Source: Carnobacterium_A sp049673005 (GTDB taxonomy: Bacteria > Bacillota > Bacilli > Lactobacillales > Carnobacteriaceae). From it: a stretch of DNA of 5,321 bases. The notes beneath the pieces were generated by a model. That model was not told the origin of the DNA, ran no database searches, and worked only from the letters and a program-made list of their open reading frames with translations. Made by a program: the position numbers and the translations under genes. Location of the stretch: assembly GCF_049673005.1 (NCBI RefSeq), contig NZ_JBATXB010000124.1, positions 1 through 5,321 of the forward strand, written 5' to 3'. Below are positions 1-5,321 of this stretch, piece by piece. How positions within the stretch are numbered: the stretch's first letter is position 1; every line of letters begins with the position of its first letter.

Positions 1-9
1 ATAAAGAAC

Positions 10-57
10 AAAAAGACCCATGAATAAATAAAGCAATGCTTATTCATGGGCCTTTTC
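10..57 (-). terminator. Intrinsic terminator at the end of the operon
   Basis: An inverted repeat pairs 17-27 with 40-50 (11 perfect base pairs, core CCCATGAATAA on the plus strand). It continues past one A/C mismatch at 16/51 into a G-C pair at 15/52 and A-T pairs at 11-14/53-56. Read on the minus strand, the stem is followed by TTTTT, then G, TT, C and TTT, as expected for a factor-independent terminator. It begins about 40 nt after the amidohydrolase stop codon, so it closes the operon. The plus-strand side also ends in TTTT, so it may work in both directions and also serve a convergent gene to the left of the window. The 12-nt loop can form a small nested hairpin (AAGC/GCTT). Confidence 0.88.
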
Positions 58-98
58 ATGTACCTAAGTTAAAAGCAAGCTAATAACTGGTAAGATAA

Positions 99-1322
99 TT
101 AACGGTGTATAATTGTTTCTTTTGTATTCTCAACGGTAACTTTACCATTTTTGATAACAAATAATCTTGTTGGAATGTCAATAATCGCATTCTCTTTAAC
201 TTTTGTATCTAGTAAAACAACGTCTGCTTTATTTCCTACAGCAATACCGTAGTCTACTAAACCAATAGCTTTAGCAGGATTTTCTGTAATCATCGGTAAA
301 ACAGTTTTTAAATCATTTGCTCCACCTAAGTGACCTACTGGAATTGTTAGCATAGCTGTTTGTAGAATGTCACCATTTCCATAAGGTGTGAAGGCATTGC
401 GAATATTATTTGTAGCAATACACATATTTACTCCGCCATCTCTCAACTTACGGATTGGAGTAACCGCTCTTCTGACATTGTATTCGTCATTACGAGCACC
501 TAAGTGTAAATCTGTTGCAGGTAAAGCCATTATGCTAATACCAGCTTCAGCTAGCATTGCAATAATAGGATCTAATTCTGATTTAGGTAAAGCATGTAGT
601 GCAGTCATATGACCAGTAGAAACTCTACCTTGGTAGCCTTCTTTAATCGTTTTTTTACACAAGTATTCAATAGACATTTTGTCTGCTTCATCACTGAATT
701 CAGCATGCAAGTCAACTGGTTTGTTGTATTTTTTAGCGATTTCAAAAACAATATCAATGTGTTCTTCTGCCGGTGCATCGTTGTAAGGAATTCCACCCAC
801 AACATCTGCTCCCATTTCCATTGCTTCGTACATCATTTCTTCAGTTCCAGGCATTTTAATAATACCTTCTTGAGGGAATGCTACGACTTGAATATCAACT
901 AAGTTTTTGTATTCTTCTTTTAATTGTAAAATCGTTTCAAATCCAGTGAATCCTTGAGCTGGGTCGAATTCAGAATGTGTTCTAATAGCTGTTACACCAT
1001 ACGGAATAATCATGTCTAATGTTCTTTTAGCACGATCATAAATATCTTCTTTTGTAAAAGTAGGTTTAAGTTCAGCTGTTACACTAATCGCTTCTTTTAG
1101 TGTTCCAGAGTTATTTGGTTTACGATCAGCAATTAAAGCTTTATCTAAATGAAGGTGACTTTCCACAAAACCAGGAACTAAAACTCTTCCTTCTGCATCG
1201 ATAACGCGCTCAGCTGCTTCTGAAATTGTTTCTTCAATAGCAACAATTCTTCCATCTTGAATGGCGATATCTTTCAAGCTCTCACCATCGTTTAAACGTA
1301 CATTTTTCAATAAAATATCCAT
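99..1322 (-). CDS. Cytosine-deaminase-like metal-dependent amidohydrolase, non-canonical active site
   Basis: A 407-residue cytoplasmic protein of the amidohydrolase superfamily that aligns through its length with E. coli cytosine deaminase CodA (about 427 residues). Seen: N-terminal beta-sandwich strands, the metal motif H56-L-H58-L-D60-K61, RTH (114-116), the FPQEG loop (149-153, like CodA Q156), H206 (CodA H214), H238 in a GHMTALH segment (CodA H246), and a C-terminal G-x-x-A-D-V-V-L-L segment typical of the superfamily. Odd: the catalytic metal-ligand Asp of CodA (D313) is N305 (codon AAT), the next Asp is N306, and the catalytic Glu (E217) is F209. Two matching His-x-Glu-Phe motifs occur at 116-119 and 206-209. 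Substrate is unknown; cytosine is unlikely. In this operon a cyclic amide or ureide is a reasonable guess, by inference only. The start is supported by AAAAGGGGAG 8 nt upstream. It is the last gene, 50 nt after the permease. Confidence 0.85.
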   Translation of the reverse strand: MDILLKNVRLNDGESLKDIAIQDGRIVAIEETISEAAERVIDAEGRVLVPGFVESHLHLDKALIADRKPNNSGTLKEAISVTAELKPTFTKEDIYDRAKRTLDMIIPYGVTAIRTHSEFDPAQGFTGFETILQLKEEYKNLVDIQVVAFPQEGIIKMPGTEEMMYEAMEMGADVVGGIPYNDAPAEEHIDIVFEIAKKYNKPVDLHAEFSDEADKMSIEYLCKKTIKEGYQGRVSTGHMTALHALPKSELDPIIAMLAEAGISIMALPATDLHLGARNDEYNVRRAVTPIRKLRDGGVNMCIATNNIRNAFTPYGNGDILQTAMLTIPVGHLGGANDLKTVLPMITENPAKAIGLVDYGIAVGNKADVVLLDTKVKENAIIDIPTRLFVIKNGKVTVENTKETIIHR

Positions 1323-1330
1323 TACTAAAT

Positions 1331-1340
1331 CTCCCCTTTT
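1331..1340 (-). promoter_or_regulatory. Ribosome binding site of the amidohydrolase
   Basis: AAAAGGGGAG on the minus strand ends 8 nt before the ATG at 1322 and fixes that start. The 50-nt gap to the permease is otherwise AT-rich, and I see no convincing -35/-10 pair in it, so this gene is probably transcribed from upstream. Confidence 0.8.
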
Positions 1341-1372
1341 TTAAATTTATACAACTACTTTTTTATAAAATT

Positions 1373-2731
1373 TTATGCAAAGATTAAAGAGATAACTAAT
1401 AGCAATACTGAAGCTAATGTAATCCATTTAACGTTTCCTTTAACAACTTCTAGAATTGGAATACTAAATCCAGAAGATAAAGCTTGCATCGTAATGTTAA
1501 CGAAACTCATTTGACTACCAAAACCAACACCGATTGTAACGAAACCTAGTGCTAGTGGAGAAAAGCCTAATGAAACGGCAACTGGTAAAACTAATGTTAA
1601 AATTGAACCAACGTAAGCACCAGCTGGAACACCGATTAAAATACCTGTTAGAACGGCAACCGGTACAACTAATGCGACAGGAGCAGCTTCAGCTACACCA
1701 GCGATTACAGCGAATGTTCCTGTTTGAGCAATAACGTTAATAAATCCTAAGAAAATACCAACTTGGAATAAACGTGTCAAGATATACGTAGAACCATCAA
1801 TCATTGCTTCAACTGTTTCATTCATATTGAATTTAGAGAAGAAGAAGATTAAGGCAAGTGTAACGACCATATAAACTAGTGGAGTGAAGACTGGATAACC
1901 AACTAAGTTATTAACAACAGGTCCTAAGATTACAGCAAACAATAAGAAAACTGCTGGTAAAGTTAATTTAAATAATTCGGCATTTGATAATTTAGAATAT
2001 TCGTCATTTTCTTCTTCTTTAAAACCTAAGTTACGACGTTTTGTACCAAAGAATGCTAAAACGATTGCAATAGCAACGAATAATAACCAGTAAGGACGCA
2101 TTGTAGCAACGTATTCACTTACAGGAATATCGCCTAATTTTGAAACGATACTAGACTCTAATGAAGCTGGTGATGTTGTGAAAGATACAGCTGCTGCTAA
2201 TGACATAGCGGCAATCAATTCTGGAACAACTCCGACTGCAGCGAAAGCTAACGGTGCAATAACCATTGCGCTTCCTCCACCAATACCTGACATATAAGTT
2301 GCGGCTGCAACTAATACTACGATAAAGGCTGAAACGTATTCTACTTTACCTTTTGTTCCTCTTTTTGCAAGTGTTAAAGCGGCAGTATACCCACCTGATT
2401 TAAACACGGCCATCGCAATAGCAGAGTTTACAATAGGAACAGTGATTGTTAACATTGTTGGAATAGCTGCTAAAAATTGAGTATTAACTTCTGCTAAACC
2501 AATTCCGCCAATAATCATAGCAAGTGCTCCACCGGCTAGACCAGCGATAATCATGTCTACTTTTAAGAATAATAAAGTCAATACAACGATTAGAGGAATA
2601 AGAGTAATAATAGCCATAAATCCAGTTGGTGCTTTAACTGCATCAATTCCTGCAGCAAATACGGTTAACGGTGTTACAATTGCAACTGCCGCATACATTA
2701 ATAATAAAACTATCTTTTTTGTTAATTTCAT
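1373..2731 (-). CDS. Multi-pass membrane permease, probable ion-transporter-superfamily carrier for the operon's substrate or product
   Basis: A 452-residue, very hydrophobic protein with roughly 12-14 membrane-spanning or re-entrant segments (approximately 5-27, 36-57, 59-80, 86-110, 132-149, 153-190, 213-229, 256-273, 281-299, 318-336, 340-366, 373-390, 394-412, 435-452). A hydrophilic acidic/basic loop lies at about 230-253, dividing two halves. Each half has a small-residue, glycine/serine-rich stretch followed by a Ser/Thr-rich one: SGIGGGSAM (148-156) then SFTTSPAS (183-190); GVPAGAYVGS (367-376) then GFGSQMSF (403-410). This resembles the paired re-entrant hairpins of CitMHS/GntP/DcuC-type secondary carriers. 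The exact family is uncertain. The N-terminus looks like a signal peptide or first membrane helix (KKIV core, VFAAG at 24-28). Its start overlaps the carbamate kinase stop by 4 nt, so it belongs to the operon. The likely cargo is a small anionic ureide or its breakdown product, by inference from context. Confidence 0.8.
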   Translation of the reverse strand: MKLTKKIVLLLMYAAVAIVTPLTVFAAGIDAVKAPTGFMAIITLIPLIVVLTLLFLKVDMIIAGLAGGALAMIIGGIGLAEVNTQFLAAIPTMLTITVPIVNSAIAMAVFKSGGYTAALTLAKRGTKGKVEYVSAFIVVLVAAATYMSGIGGGSAMVIAPLAFAAVGVVPELIAAMSLAAAVSFTTSPASLESSIVSKLGDIPVSEYVATMRPYWLLFVAIAIVLAFFGTKRRNLGFKEEENDEYSKLSNAELFKLTLPAVFLLFAVILGPVVNNLVGYPVFTPLVYMVVTLALIFFFSKFNMNETVEAMIDGSTYILTRLFQVGIFLGFINVIAQTGTFAVIAGVAEAAPVALVVPVAVLTGILIGVPAGAYVGSILTLVLPVAVSLGFSPLALGFVTIGVGFGSQMSFVNITMQALSSGFSIPILEVVKGNVKWITLASVLLLVISLIFA

Positions 2732-3681
2732 TTTGTTCCACTCCCTAATACGATTCTTGTTCCTGAAAGACCTTCTAAAGCATCAACAGCATTTTCTAAA
2801 GAACAGATAATAGCTTCTTTACCTTGTGATGCAAAAGCAATTGCAGCTTCCATTTTTGGTCCCATACTTCCAGCTGCAAAATGTCCTTCTGCGACATATT
2901 GGTTGGCTTCTTCTACAGTAACTGTTTCTAATTTCTTTTGATCCGCTTTTCCATAATTTAAATAAACATTATTAACGTCCGTTAAAATCATGAATACATC
3001 TGCATCAACTTGTTCTGATAATCTTAAACCAGATAAGTCTTTATCAATAACTGCTTCGATTCCCGATAACAATCCTTTTTCATCAGAAACGACTGGAATT
3101 CCACCGCCACCTGTTGAAATAACGACTGTATCATTTTCAATTAATGCTTTAATTGAGTCAACACCATGAATTTTTTTAGGTTGTGGAGAAGCAACGACTC
3201 TACGGTATCCGCGGCCTGCATCTTCTGCCATATCCCATCCTTTTTCGATAGTTAATTGTTTTGATTCTTCTTCAGTGTAAAATACACCAATTGGTTTTGT
3301 TGGATTTTCAAAAGCTTTATCTGCTGCATCAACTTCTGTTTGTGTTAAAACAGTCACAACGTTGCCTGAAATGTTTTTTGAAAGCAAAGCATTTTTCAAT
3401 GATTGTTCCATCATGTATCCAATAAATCCTTGTGATTGTGCACTTAAAACGTGTAAAGGCAATTGAGGAACAACCTCTTTAGCTTCTTCGTTTTGTCTTA
3501 AGATATTTCCAACTTGAGGACCATTACCATGTGTGATAATAACTTGATGTCCTGCTTTTTTAACATCTGAAATAGAATCTGTACTAATGCCTACATTTTC
3601 CATTTGATTTTCAAATGTTGCTTTTTGGTTCGGTCGTAAAATGGCGTTTCCACCAAGAGCGATAACTACACGTTTTCCCAT
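2728..3681 (-). CDS. arcC: Carbamate kinase
   Basis: Cytoplasmic carbamate kinase (amino-acid-kinase fold) catalysing carbamoyl phosphate + ADP to carbamate + ATP, with carbamate falling apart to ammonia and CO2. At 317 residues it has the family's usual length (about 310). Motifs in order: ALGGNAI (8-14), THGNGPQVG (50-58), K129 in a TKPIG segment, the arginine-rich GRGYRRVVASPQP (156-168), STGGGGIPV (189-197), DKDLSGLRL (213-221) with K214, ILTDV (232-236), and AAGSMGPKM (269-277) with K276. The three lysines and the glycine-rich loops match known catalytic and nucleotide-binding positions, so the enzyme should be active. It starts 4 nt after the DUF2877 stop and overlaps the permease start (ATGA), so translation is probably coupled. 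No arginine deiminase or ornithine carbamoyltransferase gene is present. The neighbours instead point to carbamoyl phosphate from oxalurate-type phosphorolysis, which makes it the counterpart of E. coli YbcF (AllK). Confidence 0.97.
   Translation of the reverse strand: MGKRVVIALGGNAILRPNQKATFENQMENVGISTDSISDVKKAGHQVIITHGNGPQVGNILRQNEEAKEVVPQLPLHVLSAQSQGFIGYMMEQSLKNALLSKNISGNVVTVLTQTEVDAADKAFENPTKPIGVFYTEEESKQLTIEKGWDMAEDAGRGYRRVVASPQPKKIHGVDSIKALIENDTVVISTGGGGIPVVSDEKGLLSGIEAVIDKDLSGLRLSEQVDADVFMILTDVNNVYLNYGKADQKKLETVTVEEANQYVAEGHFAAGSMGPKMEAAIAFASQGKEAIICSLENAVDALEGLSGTRIVLGSGTK
2741..2746 (-). promoter_or_regulatory. Ribosome binding site of the permease inside the kinase gene
   Basis: AGGGAG on the minus strand lies 9 nt before the permease ATG and within the last codons of carbamate kinase. 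With the ATGA stop/start overlap at 2728-2731, it indicates translational coupling and supports the ATG at 2731. Confidence 0.75.
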
Positions 3682-3685
3682 TATA

Positions 3686-4549
3686 TTAATATTCTCCTTT
3701 TTTCTTTATTATTCCGAAAAGCATTCCGGTCATAGTGTCCAAACCTGACGTACTTCCATTTGTCAGGATATTTCTGAAATCTACTTTAATTTGACTTCCA
3801 GAATAGTCTTCATTCAATTCCCCAACAAAAGATACAATAGACGTACTGTATTTGTGTTGAGCGGCATAACGTAAATACGTTTCTGCAACTGTAGTCGTTA
3901 GGCTCTTTGCTTCCAACAAATCCAAAAGGAAACTGCGAAAACGTTTATCTAATAGCGGAAATCCTGAGTCAATACTCATTAATCCAACTAATAAGTCATC
4001 TCCTGAAGGTGTCAATCCCATACCACGTCCTATAAAATAAAGCATGCTACTTTTTATGATTTTTTCTTCATTTGAAAAGAGTCCTTCGAGCGATTCTAAG
4101 AATGGTTTATCGTAATCAGATTCATTTAAACTTAATGGTAATTTTTGACTAAACCCATTTTTATCTAAAATTGACTCCGCTTCTTTTAAAACCAAATTGA
4201 TTTGTTCTAATTCAATCTTTGATTGTTCAGATAAAATAGACTCATACAAAATACAATAATCAAATAACAAGGTCGTTTGATTGAATTTTAACTGATTATT
4301 CACATGATCAAAATAAAAAAAATCGCCTATTTTAATTTCTTTTAAAACTGCACTAGTATCCCTAGCGGTTAAATGCAAAGCAAAAGGCAGCTCTCCATTC
4401 TTATCTGTTCCTACGAAAAGTAACTGCTGATCATTCATTAAATTAAAACCGTTTTTAAAGATGCTATGCACACTCCAAGTTGTTTGTGGTTCTTGTTTCG
4501 TCTGCACGTGTTCTTTTAATTGTTTCGACATTTTTTGAATATAAATCAT
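3686..4549 (-). CDS. allH: DUF2877 protein, AllH/YlbF-like subunit of oxamate-type transcarbamylase
   Basis: A 287-residue soluble protein without signal or membrane segments, close to the length of E. coli YlbF (about 270). The family signature is clear: GRGMGLTPSGDDLLVG at 174-189, with conserved G178, T180, P181, S182, G183, D184 and D185. A Thr-rich helix start follows at about 218-226 (TTTVAETYL), and a C-terminal GSTSGLDTMTG (265-275). The N-terminal 170 residues are less recognisable. In E. coli, AllF (FdrA), AllG (YlbE) and AllH (YlbF) together were reported to be oxamate transcarbamylase; the role here is inferred from that homology and the same gene neighbours. The start at 4549 is supported by AGAGGA 5 nt upstream; Met7 is a possible alternative without an obvious site of its own. 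The gene is preceded by a terminator-like hairpin, so it may be made at a lower level than the DUF1116 protein. Confidence 0.85.
   Translation of the reverse strand: MIYIQKMSKQLKEHVQTKQEPQTTWSVHSIFKNGFNLMNDQQLLFVGTDKNGELPFALHLTARDTSAVLKEIKIGDFFYFDHVNNQLKFNQTTLLFDYCILYESILSEQSKIELEQINLVLKEAESILDKNGFSQKLPLSLNESDYDKPFLESLEGLFSNEEKIIKSSMLYFIGRGMGLTPSGDDLLVGLMSIDSGFPLLDKRFRSFLLDLLEAKSLTTTVAETYLRYAAQHKYSTSIVSFVGELNEDYSGSQIKVDFRNILTNGSTSGLDTMTGMLFGIIKKKGEY
3694..3700 (-). promoter_or_regulatory. Ribosome binding site of carbamate kinase inside the DUF2877 gene
   Basis: AAAGGAG on the minus strand lies in the last sense codons of the DUF2877 gene (those for Lys-Gly-Glu) and 12 nt before the kinase ATG at 3681. 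Only four bases (TATA) separate the DUF2877 stop TAA from that ATG. The layout suggests coupled translation of the two proteins. Confidence 0.75.
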
Positions 4550-4554
4550 CGTGA

Positions 4555-4560
4555 TCCTCT
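4555..4560 (-). promoter_or_regulatory. Ribosome binding site of the DUF2877 gene
   Basis: AGAGGA on the minus strand, 5 nt before the ATG at 4549 and just past the T-rich tract of the intergenic hairpin. It supports the ATG at 4549 over the later Met7. Confidence 0.65.
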
Positions 4561-4565
4561 CTAAT

Positions 4566-4629
4566 AAAAAAAGATAAAAAATAAACCAGTGTGCCCTTAA
4601 ACAATGGAACTTTTAATCACACACTGGTT
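4566..4629 (-). terminator. Terminator-like hairpin within the operon, between the DUF1116 and DUF2877 genes
   Basis: A perfect 10-bp stem pairs AACCAGTGTG (4584-4593) with CACACTGGTT (4620-4629). After a 3/3 internal loop it continues as a 5-bp stem (4597-4601 with 4612-4616) closed by a 10-nt loop. On the minus strand the stem runs into TTTATTTTTT and then a run of seven T. It starts 21 nt after the DUF1116 stop and ends 16 nt before the DUF2877 start. The shape is that of an intrinsic terminator, probably partial, because the genes downstream have no visible promoter of their own. It could also act as an RNA-stabilising 3' end for the upstream message. Confidence 0.7.
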
Positions 4630-4650
4630 ACCATTAAACTATTTTAAACC

Positions 4651-5321
4651 TTAAATGTCCATACCTAATTTTTTCGCATACGCTGTTACAGCTTTTTGGA
4701 AAGCTTCAATTGGTGGGTTAACTGTTCCTGCACCAATTTGACCTCTACCTGCAACTTTATTTGCAATACCGGTATTAATTACAGGTAGAATACCTGTTGC
4801 TACAACTTTTCTTGCGTCAATTCCTAATACCGCTCCTTTAAAGTCCCAAGTAGGGATTGAGAAGTTCGAATTATGACCAACTGTAATTTCAGTCATGTCG
4901 TTGCTTGTTTTTAATGCATCGTTAAATCCACCTGTACCAACAAAACGTGTAACTGCTGGAGCGGCAACCATTGCCATTCCACCAACACCGAATGTTTCTG
5001 TTATAGAGCTATCTCCAATATCTGGATTAGCGTCATCTTCTGAGAAACCAGAGAAGTAAAGGCCTTTAGGTGTATTAACTGGACCGGTAAACCACTCGTC
5101 TCCCATTCCACTAATACGGATACCAAAGTTTTCACCATTTCTTGCCATTGCTGTTACGATTGTTCCTTCTTCAATCATTCTTGCTCCATCCATAACCGCT
5201 TTAGAAGCTGCCATCATTGGGTTTAAGAAGAATTGATCAGTATCTGCTAAAAAGACTAGTACATCTTTACGGTCTTTTTCGCTCATATCGATTTCAGAAA
5301 TAACTGGAACAACTTCTTTTA
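4651..5321 (-). CDS. allG: DUF1116 protein, AllG/YlbE-like subunit of oxamate-type transcarbamylase (5' part outside the window)
   Basis: The C-terminal 223 or so residues of a DUF1116 (YlbE/YahG/AllG) protein; full-length members have about 420-480 residues. The reading frame stays open to the right edge. The codons before the Met at 5286 encode K-E-V-V-P-V-I-S-E-I-D, so that Met is internal and not the start. Visible conserved stretches, numbered from the Met at 5286: FLADTDQFFLNPMMAASK (12-29), GVGGMAMVAAP (100-110), GHNSNFSIPTWDFKG (137-151), and GRGQIGAGTVNPP (180-192). E. coli AllF, AllG and AllH together were reported to carry out oxamate transcarbamylase activity (oxalurate + phosphate to oxamate + carbamoyl phosphate). 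The role here follows from homology plus the adjoining DUF2877 and carbamate kinase genes. YahG-like function is an alternative, since YahG belongs to the same family. An FdrA-type partner is expected just upstream, beyond the window. Confidence 0.88.
   Translation of the reverse strand, partial: KEVVPVISEIDMSEKDRKDVLVFLADTDQFFLNPMMAASKAVMDGARMIEEGTIVTAMARNGENFGIRISGMGDEWFTGPVNTPKGLYFSGFSEDDANPDIGDSSITETFGVGGMAMVAAPAVTRFVGTGGFNDALKTSNDMTEITVGHNSNFSIPTWDFKGAVLGIDARKVVATGILPVINTGIANKVAGRGQIGAGTVNPPIEAFQKAVTAYAKKLGMDI

Larger units (their letters stand above)
99..5321 (-). other. Catabolic operon: transcarbamylase subunits, carbamate kinase, permease, amidohydrolase (promoter end outside the window)
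   Basis: Five genes are in the same direction with gaps of about 101, 4, -4 and 50 nt and a strong terminator after the last, so they probably form one transcription unit. The two largest gaps sit around the ends: one holds a hairpin, the other only a ribosome binding site. The core DUF1116-DUF2877-carbamate kinase order matches E. coli ylbE-ylbF-ybcF. No regulator gene, operator or catabolite-response site could be identified in the window; these would be expected near the promoter to the right. Confidence 0.8.

Noticed and set aside
388..902. Open frames on the plus strand at 388-612 and 609-902, and a minus-strand frame at 605-805
   Set aside because: They lie wholly inside the amidohydrolase gene, have no recognisable protein motifs, and have low-complexity Phe/Cys/His-rich or Lys/Leu-rich composition typical of wrong-frame translation.
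99..1322. Naming the amidohydrolase codA (cytosine deaminase)
   Set aside because: The residues matching the catalytic Glu and metal-ligand Asp of CodA are Phe and Asn, and the operon context is ureide or carbamoyl phosphate metabolism, not pyrimidine salvage.
1365..1376. Perfect 12-bp palindrome ATAAAATTTTAT at the end of the permease gene
   Set aside because: It is made only of A and T in an AT-rich gap and overlaps the stop codon; it is probably chance, with no second copy in the window to suggest an operator.
1549..1734. Plus-strand open frame rich in Gln, Leu and Arg
   Set aside because: It is antisense to the permease; its repetitive Gln/Leu/Arg composition mirrors the hydrophobic codons on the other strand.
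2553..2810. Plus-strand open frame spanning the permease-kinase junction
   Set aside because: It is antisense to two well-supported genes, with no motif and no good ribosome binding site.
2728..3681. Carbamate kinase as part of an arginine deiminase operon
   Set aside because: There is no arginine deiminase, ornithine carbamoyltransferase or arginine/ornithine exchanger gene in the window; the direct neighbours are DUF2877 and an unrelated type of carrier.
4550..4620. A promoter for DUF2877 in the intergenic gap (TTGTTT then TATTTT on the minus strand)
   Set aside because: The spacing is about 15 nt, both boxes are weak, and they overlap the hairpin and its T-rich tract; AT-rich DNA gives such matches by chance.
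5284..5286. ATG at 5286 as the start of the DUF1116 gene
   Set aside because: The frame stays open upstream to the window edge with family-like sequence, the visible part is only about half the usual length, and no ribosome binding site precedes this ATG.
1..5321. Mobile elements, CRISPR arrays, tRNA or rRNA genes
   Set aside because: I saw no transposase, direct-repeat array, tRNA-like cloverleaf or rRNA sequence; the window is filled by one operon with short gaps.

Overview
The window is AT-rich, and all five genes lie on the minus strand with strong AGGAG-like ribosome binding sites. The closest fit is a low-GC Gram-positive, probably of the Lactobacillales (an Enterococcus, Vagococcus or Carnobacterium type). 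That placement rests on base composition, ribosome binding sites and protein character, not on a marker gene.

Layout in the direction of transcription (right to left): (1) the C-terminal part of a DUF1116 protein (YlbE/YahG/AllG family), cut by the right edge of the window; (2) an intergenic hairpin with T-runs; (3) a DUF2877 protein (YlbF/AllH family); (4) carbamate kinase, starting 4 nt after the DUF2877 stop with its ribosome binding site inside the DUF2877 gene; (5) a multi-pass permease of ion-transporter-superfamily type, whose start overlaps the kinase stop as ATGA; (6) after 50 nt, a cytosine-deaminase-like metal-dependent amidohydrolase; (7) a strong intrinsic terminator about 40 nt beyond its stop. 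The operon therefore ends inside the window, while its promoter and first gene(s), probably including an FdrA-type protein, lie beyond the right edge.

Functional reading: in E. coli, FdrA + YlbE + YlbF (AllF, AllG, AllH) have been reported to form oxamate transcarbamylase. This enzyme splits oxalurate with phosphate into oxamate and carbamoyl phosphate, and an adjacent carbamate kinase converts carbamoyl phosphate + ADP to ATP, ammonia and CO2. The same DUF1116-DUF2877-kinase core is seen here, so the operon probably gains ATP and nitrogen by phosphorolysis of a carbamoylated (ureido) compound. The permease and amidohydrolase are the locus-specific additions. The simplest model is that the permease brings in a ureide, or exports an end product such as oxamate, and the amidohydrolase prepares the substrate for the transcarbamylase.

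The most interesting single feature is the amidohydrolase. It aligns through its whole length with cytosine deaminase but has Asn where the catalytic metal-ligand Asp should be, and Phe where the catalytic Glu should be. It also carries a paired His-x-Glu-Phe signature on two strands. It is unlikely to be an ordinary cytosine deaminase. The other main observation is the terminator-like hairpin inside the operon, between the DUF1116 and DUF2877 genes.
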